NCBI GenBank assembly: GCA_963777595.1
Contig: CAVZRE010000013.1
Coordinates: forward strand, 168,925 to 232,924
Source: CAVVFX01 sp963777595
GTDB taxonomy: Bacteria > Acidobacteriota > Terriglobia > Bryobacterales > Bryobacteraceae
Direction: 5' to 3'
DNA: 64,000 nucleotides
This document shows, in pieces, positions 51,895 through 60,910 of this stretch; position 1 is the stretch's first letter; each line of letters begins with the position of its first letter. The position numbers and the translations under genes were made by a program. The notes beneath the pieces were generated by a model. The model worked only from the letters and a program-made list of their open reading frames with translations. It had not been told where the DNA came from and did no database searches.

Positions 51895-52995
51895 TCACTT
51901 CAAGAACCAGCTGCGAGTGGCGGGATCCGTCGAAAAGAATTTCAGCAGCATGGCCGAGATTTTAGCGCTGCCCTTGTCGGAGGGATGCAGCCCGTCCTCG
52001 CGCACGTCTTCGCGCAAATAGACGAAGCCATCTTTGCGCCCCTTGACGCCGTCCGTCCAGATGTAGGGTCCCCACTCGATCCAGGGCGCGACTACCGGCC
52101 CTTTGCCAGGATCGTAATTGAGGTCTGGCTTGCCCTCAATCTGGTCGTTCACGACGGCTCGTACCGCAAAGCCAGTCTCATAAGCAGCGGGCTCCGGACT
52201 TCCTCCGAGTTCAGTATATCCGCCATAGCTGCGGCTGGTCACGTAGGTCGTCTTCAGGTTGGGAAAGCGTTTATGGAGGATATGAAGGATGCTGATGTAG
52301 TCATCGTGCAGCCTCTTTTGCTCGGTCTCCCAGGGGTTGGCGCCGGGATTTACCTCTTTGAGCCAGACGGCTTCCACCTGTTCGCGCGTCACGTTGGCTG
52401 CTGCCAGCCGCTGGTCGTTAATCTTCCAGTAGCTGGCTGCCGGGTCCGCAATCATGTGCGCGGCCTGGCTTCCCACGCAGCCATTCACAGTGACCAGATG
52501 CGGATTCACCTCGCTATCCTGCGCCACGCGTTTCTGAAAAGCCGGAAACTCGATACTCGGATTGGAGAAGCCGATGGACATCAGGACAATCTTGCCGTCC
52601 GGCGACGGGCTCCCTTTGGCATTCAGCGGCACGATTGTGGAGGCGATCTTCACGCCAGTTGCCAAATGCGGTTGCGGAGGTGAATTCTTGCCTCCGGCGT
52701 AAAGTCCGCCCTCGTGGTCTTTGTAGGTGCCGGCGCCCAGGTCGATGAGAGGAATGAGGCCGATAGAAGACTGTGGCGGGTGCTCTTTCAAATACTGTTC
52801 CCGGCGTTTGGCCTGGTCAGCATTACCCTTCTGCCCTCCAGCGGACCGGCGCTCTTGCAAATACTGTTGCTCGGCAGGCGTCAGGGTTTCGCCGTTCTGA
52901 ACCTTCTGGCGGATTACGTTCGGGTCGACATTCTGTTGCGCGAACGCCAGCCAGGCACAGCCGAGCGCGAGTAGGAGTGAATGAAAGAGGCTCAC
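51895..52995 (-). CDS. Exported protein with SGNH-hydrolase-like end
   Basis: A 366-residue exported protein (signal peptide SLLLALGCAWLAFAQ). Residues 20-75 are a charged coiled-coil-like region (EQQYLQERRSAGGQKGNAD, AKRREQYLKE). The rest is unfamiliar except for SIGFSNPSIEFPAFQ, YVTSRSYGGYTEL and the ending DGLHPSDKGSAKISAMLL, which is the D-x-x-H block of SGNH/GDSL hydrolases; a Ser in an N-terminal G-D-S motif is not clear (LSIG-like MSIGFSN instead). It may be a degenerate or divergent hydrolase. No operon partners. Confidence 0.55.
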   Translation of the reverse strand: MSLFHSLLLALGCAWLAFAQQNVDPNVIRQKVQNGETLTPAEQQYLQERRSAGGQKGNADQAKRREQYLKEHPPQSSIGLIPLIDLGAGTYKDHEGGLYAGGKNSPPQPHLATGVKIASTIVPLNAKGSPSPDGKIVLMSIGFSNPSIEFPAFQKRVAQDSEVNPHLVTVNGCVGSQAAHMIADPAASYWKINDQRLAAANVTREQVEAVWLKEVNPGANPWETEQKRLHDDYISILHILHKRFPNLKTTYVTSRSYGGYTELGGSPEPAAYETGFAVRAVVNDQIEGKPDLNYDPGKGPVVAPWIEWGPYIWTDGVKGRKDGFVYLREDVREDGLHPSDKGSAKISAMLLKFFSTDPATRSWFLK

Positions 52996-53062
52996 GATGC
53001 CAGCATCTTGGCACGGGGGTGCTTAAGCCGTCAAGGGAATTCCGCCTGGCGAAATCGCGGAT

Positions 53063-53806
53063 TCACCTGCTGAGCAGGGCCTTGACTTCGGGGGGCGGTT
53101 GAAAGGCATCCGCCGGGAGTTCGGCGTTGCACGCAATGGAGTCGATCTGTAATTCGATTTTCTGACCCGCGACCGTCTGCACAAGCGAGTGCGGGAGTTC
53201 CACTCCGCATTCCGTGCGATAACTTCCGACGGTGACATCTACGGGAATATCGCCCATCGCGGTCTTGCGGACGCTCTGGTGGCGAACCATCAGACCTGTG
53301 GCTTTATCGTAATACTGGGTTTGAGGTTTGCCATTCTTAGGAGTCAGAATGACTTTGTAAGCCGGCTTGCCGTCGACTTCCTCCACGCCATTGAATTCCG
53401 CGGAGGAATAAATGCTCCGCCATTCGTTTTCTTTGTGAAAGAACGCTTCGCGGAGAGAATCGTTGAGTTCTTCGCCCTTCTTGAGTTGAGGACCTTGCAT
53501 TGCCGAGAACGCCCACGCATTGGTTCCGTCCGTTCCCTCAGAGATCTTTCCTACGCCGGCAAGGGTGGTCGACATGCTGGACTTGTTCGGTTCAGCGGCA
53601 TAAATGATAACGGCGCCTTTGATGCCCATGGCGGCTATGGCCATGGAGCCTTTCATGGTCATGTTGTGAATCTTCGCGTAAGCGGCCGCGCCACCGGTTG
53701 ACTCGACATAATTATCGAGCACCGCGTCACCGGTCTTCAGATCCGCAGCGAGGGCGCTGAAAGAAACGCACACTCCGAGGATTGCGGCGCCCACTAAGTT
53801 GTTCAT
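53063..53806 (-). CDS. LolA-like exported protein (outer-membrane lipoprotein-sorting family)
   Basis: The 247-residue product has a signal peptide (VGAAILGVCVSFSALAAD). The mature part reads as an incomplete beta barrel of the LolA/LolB or zinc-protease-associated kind: VLDNYVESTGGAAAYAKIHN, MTMKGSMAIAAMGIKGAV, EVDGKPAYKVILTPKNGKPQ, YYDKATGLMVRHQS, with a late helix and NAELPADAFQPP. Such proteins bind lipid chains or lipoproteins in the periplasm. It lies nine bases downstream of the S41 peptidase gene on the same strand, so a shared transcript is likely. Confidence 0.7.
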   Translation of the reverse strand: MNNLVGAAILGVCVSFSALAADLKTGDAVLDNYVESTGGAAAYAKIHNMTMKGSMAIAAMGIKGAVIIYAAEPNKSSMSTTLAGVGKISEGTDGTNAWAFSAMQGPQLKKGEELNDSLREAFFHKENEWRSIYSSAEFNGVEEVDGKPAYKVILTPKNGKPQTQYYDKATGLMVRHQSVRKTAMGDIPVDVTVGSYRTECGVELPHSLVQTVAGQKIELQIDSIACNAELPADAFQPPPEVKALLSR

Positions 53807-53814
53807 AGACTCTC

Positions 53815-55125
53815 CTACCTTGGTAGCACAGATTGACGGGCAGTGCGCAATCCTTTGAGTGCGGCCTCGAGGACTAAATCGCGGCCCTCGGACAAGGCGA
53901 CACGATCGAGGGGCACCTCGACGTCCGGGATTACGCCGTTGCCTTCGAGTTGACGTCCGCTTAAGGAAATGTAATTCGCCATCGCGTACTGAAAGCCATC
54001 GCCATTGGGCAGGCGTTCGATATGCGAGGGCAGCGCCGCACCTGCGGTCCGTTCACCGAAAACGCGGGCGCGTTTGAGATCCTGCAGGCCGCCGGCAAAG
54101 ATTTCGGAAGTCGAGGCAGTGAAGGGGTCAACCAGGATGGCTACGGGACCCGAATAGACCTCCGCGCGCGGAAAGATGACAAAGCGGAGAGGCATGGACC
54201 GCATATACATGGTTCCAAGCTTTTGATCGGGTTGCGAGACCAGAAAACCGGCGATGCCCATCGCCATGGTTCCGATGCCGCCGGGATTCCCGCGGAGATC
54301 GATGACCACGCCGGGACAGCTCCCGCACTGTCCGATGGCTTCTCCGAACCTGGTCACCACCAGGTCGGGATCGAGGAACAGGTTGAAGTGGATGTATTCG
54401 ACGCCTCCAGGCAGTTTTTTGGAATCGAAACTGACAACCATGGGCGGCAGATATCCGAAGCGGGTGACTTGGCCGGGTTGGGAGCGGCGAGTGAGGCGTC
54501 TGGTGAACTGCTTCCCCTTGATATCGGCGAAGTCCAGGGCGACTTCGGAGCCGATGGGGCCGTCAAGGTGAGACAGAAGGGCACGCACCATGAGCAGTTC
54601 TGTCAGACGGGATTGCCCGGATTCTGCGGTCAAGCGGGCGATCAGCGAAGCAGCGCTGATCTTGCCGATGCGGACGACTTCCCACCCGGTAAGGACGCCG
54701 GCCTGGCTAGCGGCGGAATTGGGGGCCACCGATGTTACGATGGCGCGTCCGGAGAGGAGGCGAAGATCGATGCCTGTCTGGCCATGGTCTTTGGGCGCTT
54801 CGTCGCCGCTCACTTCCGAGGCATCCCCAATGGTTTCATAGGCATTGGCGGGAATGACGCCAAAGTGGGTCTGGTGCAGGCGAGTCAACATGGTGGAGAT
54901 AACCTGGCGCGCTTCTTCCATGCTGTTCGCCGACTGAACGCGAGGCAGCAGTTCATCATGAATTGCTTGCCAATCGACGCCGCCCATCTTAGGATCCCAG
55001 TGTGTGTCGCGAACGGTTTTCCAAACGTACTCGAAGGACTGGATATTGAGGCGGAGCTGATAGGGTGAGAGAGAAGTGCCGGCCACGCAAATCCCGGCAA
55101 GTACGAGTAGTGCTACCTGACGCAA
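53815..55125 (-). CDS. S41 family C-terminal processing peptidase, exported
   Basis: A 436-residue serine protease of the Tsp/CtpA type. Signal peptide VALLVLAGICVAGTSL; then the helical N-terminal part (YVWKTVRDTHWDPKMGG), a PDZ domain around residues 110-185 (TGIDLRLLSGRAIVTSVAPN, SQAGVLTGWEVVRIG) and the S41 core: PGVVIDLRGNPGGIGTMAM, YSGPVAILVDPFTASTSE (catalytic Ser in T-S-E) and FGERTAGAALPSH (catalytic Lys is not at the usual K-x-x-G spot and is hard to place). It would trim periplasmic proteins. It precedes the LolA-like gene. Confidence 0.85.
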   Translation of the reverse strand: MRQVALLVLAGICVAGTSLSPYQLRLNIQSFEYVWKTVRDTHWDPKMGGVDWQAIHDELLPRVQSANSMEEARQVISTMLTRLHQTHFGVIPANAYETIGDASEVSGDEAPKDHGQTGIDLRLLSGRAIVTSVAPNSAASQAGVLTGWEVVRIGKISAASLIARLTAESGQSRLTELLMVRALLSHLDGPIGSEVALDFADIKGKQFTRRLTRRSQPGQVTRFGYLPPMVVSFDSKKLPGGVEYIHFNLFLDPDLVVTRFGEAIGQCGSCPGVVIDLRGNPGGIGTMAMGIAGFLVSQPDQKLGTMYMRSMPLRFVIFPRAEVYSGPVAILVDPFTASTSEIFAGGLQDLKRARVFGERTAGAALPSHIERLPNGDGFQYAMANYISLSGRQLEGNGVIPDVEVPLDRVALSEGRDLVLEAALKGLRTARQSVLPR

Positions 55126-55279
55126 ACCCTATTGTATGCCGCGGAATCACCCGCTGGCTTTCGCTGTCACAAAACGGCTAGAATGAGTGAAGTAGAAGCC
55201 TGCATGCACTGCCATCTACAGTTAACATTCGGGAGCTTTCGGACTGACCTGACGCGGCGAAAGGCCTAATTACTGTTGC

Positions 55280-56290
55280 ATGTATCGCAAGTATTCTAAA
55301 ACTCTTAGCCTGCTACTGAAAATCGCCCTCGCCATCGGCGTGCTTTACTGGATGGTCCAGAGCGGCAAGCTGAACTTCCATGTCGTGGGCCGCGCGTTTG
55401 CCGACCAATGGCCTACGGCGTTATTCCTGGTGGCGACCCTGTACTTGCAGATCGCAATCATTTCCTGGCGTTGGAACATTTTGAACAGCGCGCTGGGATT
55501 CGGGATCGGTTATCGGGAAGCATTTTCATTATCGATGATCGGTTTATTGTTTACGGTGATCATACCGGGATCGGTCGGCGGGGACGTCATTAAGGCTTAT
55601 TATGTGGGGACGAGGGTGCCCAAACGGCGAGCCCATGCGTTCACCACCATTCTGATGGACCGTTTTCTGGGGCTGTTGAGTCTGCTCACCTTGGGAGCTG
55701 CAGGGGTCATCTGGAATTACCGGATTATTTTAACCAATAAGCTGATGACGACGCTGGCGACGTTTGTGGTGCTCGCCTTCGCCGGCGGAGTCTTAAGTTT
55801 ATTGATTGCCCTCATCTTCAGCAAGCAGGTCACCGCGCTGCTGAGGCGGTTCATCGGCCGTATTCCGCTGATGCACCATGCCGTGAAGTGCTGCGAAGCG
55901 CTCGAGGCCTTTCGGGCCAAACCCATGGTGCTGGTGATTGGTGTCCTGATGACCTTACCGTCCCACCTCATCGCCTGCTTTGGCATGCATCTGGCGATGG
56001 GGATGGTCGGCGCGGGCGAAATGCCCCTGGAACGTTTTCTGCTGATTGTTCCCCTGGGTCTCATTTCGACCGTGATTCCCCTGACTCCCGGGGGCGTGGG
56101 TATTGGGCAGATGGCCTTTTATAGTTTGTGCCAGGCTCTCTCTCCAGGAAGTGGGGACGCAGCCTCCAATGCTTTCACCGTATACCAGACACTGCAGGTC
56201 GCGGTGTACTTAACCGGTTTTTTCAACTATCTCTCTCACAAGCACGTCGACCCGATTCCCCAGACGCAAGAGGCCGAAGTAGTCGCCTGA
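55280..56290 (+). CDS. Lysylphosphatidylglycerol synthetase-type membrane protein (UPF0104)
   Basis: The 336-residue product has about seven or eight membrane helices (LLLKIALAIGVLYWMVQS, FSLSMIGLLFTVIIPGSVGG, and FLLIVPLGLISTVIPLTPGGVG). The GSVGGDVIKAYY and PLTPGGVGIGQ segments are the recognisable blocks of the AglD/UPF0104/lysylphosphatidylglycerol-synthase-TM family. Members are suspected as lipid or lipid-linked sugar flippases. It has no soluble synthase domain. It is co-directional with the PEP-CTERM gene 205 bases on. Confidence 0.8.
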   Translation: MYRKYSKTLSLLLKIALAIGVLYWMVQSGKLNFHVVGRAFADQWPTALFLVATLYLQIAIISWRWNILNSALGFGIGYREAFSLSMIGLLFTVIIPGSVGGDVIKAYYVGTRVPKRRAHAFTTILMDRFLGLLSLLTLGAAGVIWNYRIILTNKLMTTLATFVVLAFAGGVLSLLIALIFSKQVTALLRRFIGRIPLMHHAVKCCEALEAFRAKPMVLVIGVLMTLPSHLIACFGMHLAMGMVGAGEMPLERFLLIVPLGLISTVIPLTPGGVGIGQMAFYSLCQALSPGSGDAASNAFTVYQTLQVAVYLTGFFNYLSHKHVDPIPQTQEAEVVA

Positions 56291-56495
56291 TCCTGCAGTC
56301 CGACTCCATCTTTCTTGCCCCCTCGCCGCCGTGCGAAGTACCAGTACGGCTGATGTTTTTCATCTCCAAACCTCTCAACTTAAGGCACTTAGCTCCCATT
56401 GGGCTAGGCCGGAGCCAATTCCTCCTGTATACATAAAAGAGTTAGGGATCGAAGGAATACAATCCGGGTTACGAGCCGGAGGTGAGGGAGTAAGA

Positions 56496-57173
56496 ATGAA
56501 TAAAAGACTGGTGAAGCTTTTTGCGGGAACTGCGCTTAGTGCCGCGGCCATGTTTGGCTCAACTGTGACCGTTGCCCTAGGTCCGAGTCCTTTTCCTAAT
56601 GGAGGGGATGCGCCTTATCAGGGCTACATCAATGGGAGCAGCGTTGCGAGCACCATCGTCTGCGACGACGACACTGGGGATTACGTTGATCCGAACGAGA
56701 CTTGGACGGCAAACGAGACGTCACTTGCCACCATCATCGCTGCGGACAAGGGAAATCCTGCTACCCCGACCACGGGCCTGAGATTCAGTCCTGCAGCCAC
56801 CTCGCTGTACGAGGAGGTAGCGTGGCTGGCGCTGCAGTTCAGCTCCAACCCGACGGATACCGGCGCCATACAGACGGCGGTCTGGGATGTTTTCAATCTG
56901 AGCGGAACGACCCAAATGGGCGACAGCCTGGCGTGGTTGGCCAAGGCCGAACTTTCGAGCAACTACAACGGGTCGGCGGTGAACTCCATGGCATCAAAGA
57001 TTTTCTTCCTGACTCCGATCGACGGCAGTCAGAACCCTGTGTACGATGGCAATCCGCAGGAATTTATTCTGATCAGCGGTACACCCGAGCCTGCTACTTA
57101 CACTCTGTTCGGAGCCGGTTTGATGCTGATATCAGTTGGTACGTTCCGGCGCACAAAGAACTCAAAGAAGTAA
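56496..57173 (+). CDS. PEP-CTERM sorting domain protein
   Basis: A 225-residue exported protein. The signal peptide (LVKLFAGTALSAAAMFGSTV) is followed by a Thr/Ser/Asp-rich domain (AWTANETSLATIIAADKGN, SVASTIVCDDDTGDYVDPN). The end has the PEP-CTERM signature: GTPEPATYTLFGAGLMLISV, then the basic FRRTKNSKK. Exosortase-family (EpsH) cleavage of the tail and surface anchoring or export is the known pathway; the exosortase is not in this window. The start ATG at 56496 has GGGAG upstream. A terminator hairpin follows. Confidence 0.88.
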   Translation: MNKRLVKLFAGTALSAAAMFGSTVTVALGPSPFPNGGDAPYQGYINGSSVASTIVCDDDTGDYVDPNETWTANETSLATIIAADKGNPATPTTGLRFSPAATSLYEEVAWLALQFSSNPTDTGAIQTAVWDVFNLSGTTQMGDSLAWLAKAELSSNYNGSAVNSMASKIFFLTPIDGSQNPVYDGNPQEFILISGTPEPATYTLFGAGLMLISVGTFRRTKNSKK

Positions 57174-57187
57174 TGGAGTGTAGCGGA

Positions 57188-57214
57188 AAGGCCCGCCGGA
57201 GGAGGGCGGGCCTT
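57188..57214 (+). terminator. Strong hairpin after the PEP-CTERM gene
   Basis: AAGGCCCGCC (57188-57197) and GGCGGGCCTT (57205-57214) form a perfect 10-bp stem with a 7-base loop, 15 bases after the stop. There is no T-run, so termination is probable rather than certain. Confidence 0.6.
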
Positions 57215-57331
57215 CAGTCAAAAGAGGAGATGGAGTGTAGCAGTTATTGCACTCTTTCCAATTACTTTTATATATCGACGGGGTTAGCGAATAACTTGAG
57301 GCTGCCGCCGAAATATTTTTCTCCGACAGTC

Positions 57332-58081
57332 TTATCCTGGCAGACCGTCGTCGCCGCTGACGATGGCACCATCCCGCATATGTACTATACGATCTCCATA
57401 GGCTGCAGCTTCGGGATTGTGCGTAATCATGAGAATCGTTTGCCCCGTACGATGATTCAGGTCACGCAGAATTCTTAAGACCGCCTCGGAGTTGGCAGAG
57501 TCCAGATTGCCGGTCGGCTCGTCAGCCAGCAGGATGGCCGGATGGTTCACCAGCGCTCTGGCGATAGCGACTCGCTGCTGCTCACCGCCCGAAAGTTCAC
57601 TGGGCAGGTGACTTAGGCGGCCGGCAATCCCCAGCTTTTCAAGGATGCTCTCGAATTGCGCATCAACCGGCTGATTCCCTCCAAAATAGCGGGCTAAGTC
57701 GATATTCTGTTGGGCCGTCAGATTCGGCAGCAGATTGAACTTCTGGAAGACGAAGCTGACAGCCTTGGCGCGCAGTTGTGTGCGTCCGGCATCCGTCAGC
57801 TTGGCCAGATCGAACGATTCGACTCTGATGGTGCCGGAAGTGGGCGGTGTTAGCCCCCCGATAATGTTAAAAAGAGTGGACTTGCCCGATCCGGACGGTC
57901 CCACGATGGACACAAACTCGCCTCGCTTCACGGCTAGGTGGACGCCTCTCAAGGCATCCACGGAAACCTTTCCGGTGCGATATACCTTACCGAGATTTCG
58001 CGCTTCGATGATGAAACCGGTCGCCGGATCCTCACTCGACCGGCGGCCTGACTCCACCTCGGACTGATTCGTCTTATTCAT
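57332..58081 (-). CDS. ABC transporter ATPase (LolD/MacB type)
   Basis: A 249-residue ATPase. FVSIVGPSGSGKSTLFNIIG is the P-loop, KFNLLPNLTAQQNIDLARYF holds the Q-loop, ELSGGEQQRVAIARALV is the signature, and ILLADEPTGNLDSANSEAVL is Walker B with the D-loop; ILMITHNPEAAAYGDR gives the switch His. This is the MacB/LolD/FtsE type that works with FtsX-like permeases. The start ATG at 58081 overlaps the permease stop by eight bases; a longer frame to 58138 inside the permease gene is ignored. It is the last gene of a leftward trio with the permease and a lipoprotein gene. Confidence 0.92.
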   Translation of the reverse strand: MNKTNQSEVESGRRSSEDPATGFIIEARNLGKVYRTGKVSVDALRGVHLAVKRGEFVSIVGPSGSGKSTLFNIIGGLTPPTSGTIRVESFDLAKLTDAGRTQLRAKAVSFVFQKFNLLPNLTAQQNIDLARYFGGNQPVDAQFESILEKLGIAGRLSHLPSELSGGEQQRVAIARALVNHPAILLADEPTGNLDSANSEAVLRILRDLNHRTGQTILMITHNPEAAAYGDRIVHMRDGAIVSGDDGLPG

Positions 58082-59177
58082 ATGCGAGCGCCTCGATGGG
58101 ATCCAAGCGGACGGCGATAAAGCCAGGATAGAGAGCACCGAGCACGGCGGCAGCCAGCGAGATCAATCCAGCATACACCCACCAGTCCGGCGCAATGGCC
58201 TGCGGCATGGACGCCGGTACAAATACTTTGAGCAGCCACTTGGTGCCGAAGCTCAGCACGATTCCTACCAAAGTTCCCCCGATCCCCAGAATCAACGCCT
58301 CTGCCAGAATCAGCCGCATGATGAAAGTTCGCGACCCTCCGAGCGACTTCAGAATGCCGATCTCCCGGGTCCGTTGGAGAATCGCCATATACATCGATAA
58401 AGAGGTCACGGCAAAGCCGATGATCACGGCAATGCCGATGACCACGCGGATGAAGATACGCAGCGGCGCGACGTTATTCGGGTTCATGAGGGTGGTAAGG
58501 TCCGACATCCTGGTGATCCCGTAGCCCTGCAAAGCAGGCAAATCCTCGAGCTCCTTCAAGACCTTGTCCACGTTGGACTGATCATCAGCCTTAATGTAGA
58601 CTACACTGATTTTTCCGGTGTTCCCAGAGAGCCTCTGCAAGACCGGCATGCTGGTGATGGCATGAGCTAGCTTGCCTGGCTCGTAGATCCCTGAGATATT
58701 CCACAATGTGTTGAGGATATTCAACTTATCACCGACATGCTTGTTCAACTGGCGGGCGTAATAGGTATCGATGATGATATCGTCGTCCCGTTCGAAGATA
58801 TGGCCGGAGTCGAAGACAAAAGGGCCGCTCATGGCCTGGAAGCTGACCGGGTCGACGCCGGTGACGCCGTCAAACAGGGTCGAACCGGCTTGATTCACTA
58901 CACCGGTGGTCATCGCGACGTGCGGCAACTTCGCCAGCGCGGCCGGAACCGACTCTGGAATGGAAGTTCCCGAGAACGACATCAACGAGGTTCCCGGAGC
59001 ACGCAGCATGATATCCGCGCCCACAGCTTGGGTGCGATGGGCACTGTCTTCGGTAATTCCCCGGCTGACTCCCACCAACGTAAGGATCAGGGTCACCGCG
59101 ATGCCGATCAAGAGAGTACTGAGCAGCGTTCTTAAGGGCCGGTGGCTCACATTCGAACGAACGATGGTAGCAATCAT
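58074..59177 (-). CDS. FtsX/MacB-like ABC transporter permease
   Basis: A 367-residue permease. One helix opens the protein (RTLLSTLLIGIAVTLILTLVG), then about 200 periplasmic residues (TGVDPVSFQAMSGPFVFD, DKLNILNTLWNISGIYEPG), then three more helices (RVVIGIAVIIGFAVTSLSMY, LILAEALILGIGGTLVGIV, WWVYAGLISLAAAVLGALYP). The segment LQRTREIGILKSLGGSRTFI is the conserved coupling block of FtsX-like permeases. With the ATPase it would form a type VII exporter-like complex; the upstream lipoprotein gene suggests lipoprotein handling. It lies 24 bases downstream of that gene. Confidence 0.9.
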   Translation of the reverse strand: MIATIVRSNVSHRPLRTLLSTLLIGIAVTLILTLVGVSRGITEDSAHRTQAVGADIMLRAPGTSLMSFSGTSIPESVPAALAKLPHVAMTTGVVNQAGSTLFDGVTGVDPVSFQAMSGPFVFDSGHIFERDDDIIIDTYYARQLNKHVGDKLNILNTLWNISGIYEPGKLAHAITSMPVLQRLSGNTGKISVVYIKADDQSNVDKVLKELEDLPALQGYGITRMSDLTTLMNPNNVAPLRIFIRVVIGIAVIIGFAVTSLSMYMAILQRTREIGILKSLGGSRTFIMRLILAEALILGIGGTLVGIVLSFGTKWLLKVFVPASMPQAIAPDWWVYAGLISLAAAVLGALYPGFIAVRLDPIEALAYE

Positions 59178-59201
59178 TTGGGGTTCGTCATTTCTCGATC
59201 A

Positions 59202-60113
59202 TCATTTCTGATTTCGGGGGCTTGTTGAGGGCGGGCCTGCCGGCGATCCGATGGTCTGGAGGGTCGACCCCGAGGGTTGCGTGAGCTCGAACTGTTTGTC
59301 CGTTACCGGTACGTTCATTTTCATCTCGACAACATCGAGGGTGACGCCATAGCCGTCGATCGGACGATTGAGCTCGATAGTTTTAGGGAACATCGCTCCG
59401 GAGTAATTGGTCCAGTCCGAATAACGAGTGTCGCTGATGATGTTACTGTTTGGCGCATAGATATACTGGCGGGTGATACTAAGATCCACGCGGTCAAAAT
59501 AAATGCTACGCAATGCGACGGCGTTGCCTTTGGCATCGTTTCCGAAAACCACCAAAATGTAAACCGCGTGGTCTTCGTCGGTATCGTCCAGCAGAAAGAA
59601 GTGTTCCTTGGACGGGTCGATGGGGCGGATCAAAAGCGATTCAAGAAAGGCCTGAGGGCGCAGGTTCTCCAGTTTATTCGGAGAGTCCGCGGGCGCGTCA
59701 TTCCTACCCACAACGAAGCGGTTCTTCGCCGGAAGATAGAACTTGAACTCCTTGCCATTGGATACCATGTCGAAAGCTTGTGCGCGAATGATCGGGTATT
59801 GCGCCTGAATGCGGATGTCGGCGGGCTTGCGAAAGAGAATGTAGCCTCGCACGTCCTTGTAGTCCGTGATCTCACCTTTATAAACACTGCCGAGAGACGG
59901 CGTCATATCGACAGTGGCAATGAAAGAATTTACGGCCTTGTAGAGATTCTCGACACGGGCGGCCAAGCCGTCTTTGTCGGCGGTTTGCAGAGTCCGGCCC
60001 TTGGGTCTGTTGTGAACCGGGCGATGAATTTTAAAGGTGATACAACTTTGATTGACCAGCATCGCATAGATGACAGCGATCCCCGGAATTATGCGACGCA
60101 GCAAGCTCATCAA
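59202..60113 (-). CDS. Lipoprotein resembling the LolA/LolB fold (DUF4292-like)
   Basis: The 303-residue product has a lipobox: VIYAMLVNQSCITFKI, with the Cys acylated. The mature part shows LolB/LolA-like strands: FIATVDMTPSLGSVYKG, YKDVRGYILFRKPADIRI, YPIIRAQAFDMVSNGKEFKF and FVVGRNDAPADSP, followed by HAVYILVVFGNDAKG. The Pro/Ser-rich tail is probably disordered. Because it is the first gene of an operon with an FtsX-like permease and ATPase, I infer a role in lipoprotein or hydrophobic ligand transfer, not shown directly. It is convergent with nothing; tRNA-Ala lies 42 bases upstream on the other strand. Confidence 0.75.
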   Translation of the reverse strand: MMSLLRRIIPGIAVIYAMLVNQSCITFKIHRPVHNRPKGRTLQTADKDGLAARVENLYKAVNSFIATVDMTPSLGSVYKGEITDYKDVRGYILFRKPADIRIQAQYPIIRAQAFDMVSNGKEFKFYLPAKNRFVVGRNDAPADSPNKLENLRPQAFLESLLIRPIDPSKEHFFLLDDTDEDHAVYILVVFGNDAKGNAVALRSIYFDRVDLSITRQYIYAPNSNIISDTRYSDWTNYSGAMFPKTIELNRPIDGYGVTLDVVEMKMNVPVTDKQFELTQPSGSTLQTIGSPAGPPSTSPRNQK

Positions 60114-60155
60114 TTCATTTTAGTTTGATATGATTGAAGAGTCATCAATTTACAT

Positions 60156-60231
60156 GGGCCTGTGGCGCAGTTGGGAGCGCGCTTCCATGGCATGGAAGAG
60201 GTCGTGAGTTCGAATCTCACCAGGTCCACCA
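60156..60231 (+). tRNA. tRNA-Ala (GGC)
   Basis: A 76-base tRNA with acceptor GGGCCTG/CAGGTCC including the G3-U70 identity pair of tRNA-Ala, anticodon GGC at 60189-60191 (CTTCC-ATGGCAT-GGAAG), T-loop GTTCGAATC, and encoded CCA. The D-loop GGCGCAGTTGGGAGCGC is normal. Confidence 0.95.
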
Positions 60232-60910
60232 GCTTAACACCTTCATTATCAAAGGTTTGCTAACTAGGTTTTTTCGCGTACCAAATAGGTCCGCGCAAAT
60301 TGGTGGGTGAGGTGCACTTGTCTGCCTCCGCTCTATTTGGAGTGGCGTTTACGCCACAATTACTTCTGTATCACCCAGAATATCCGAAGCTTCCTCAAAC
60401 GTCCCGCTCATCTCAAAAACTTCAACCGCAAGAGTGTGCGGAGCGGATATGTTGCGGGCCCGCATCTCTCTGCCAGTCCTGACGTGCAGCCTTTCACCGT
60501 CGTAAGAACCAATATGTCGGCGTTACTTGGTCGCATATCTTCGCGACAAGATTCCCGAAGTCCGGCGGCTTTCACAACTTCGTCGCAGCGCCATATGCTG
60601 GTTGGTTCCAGCGGCTTTGCGATTTGCGTCCGCCAAGCTCCGAAACACCGCAGACTGGCATGCATCGTGATAGTGGTCGCAATATAAGTCCAAGATTGCA
60701 ATGGTAGTGGAAGGTCGTCGAAGAGTGGCGGAGTGGTCAAACCGGTGCGCGATGGGCTAATCCGCGCTGGCGACGCTCCAGAAACCGGGGCATCTCGGAG
60801 AAGGATTCGTTTCATTCACCGAAGCGCTGGGTCTGACCACACCGAAGCCCCGAGCCAAGGCTGAATTCCGAAGCCTTCTTTTCTGTACCGATCCGCACTC
60901 CCCATGCAGC
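60232..60910. other. Long gene-free stretch between tRNA-Ala and the ClC gene
   Basis: No frame here looks like a real protein; several small frames exist but have no family resemblance, no ribosome-binding site and odd codon use. A segment near 60727-60770 has a faint tRNA-like look (GTGGCGGAGTGGTCAAACCG), but the anticodon arm does not fold with a 7-base loop and U33 is missing. No convincing promoter or repeat was seen. The ClC promoter must be here. Confidence 0.5.

Noticed and set aside
54022..55068. 348-residue rightward frame inside the S41 peptidase gene
   Set aside because: Antisense shadow; the S41 motifs prove the minus-strand frame.
60727..60790. tRNA-like sequence (GTGGCGGAGTGGTCAAACCG with a GCT-like loop)
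   Set aside because: The anticodon arm gives an 11-base loop, there is no U before the anticodon and no acceptor pairing; not a tRNA.
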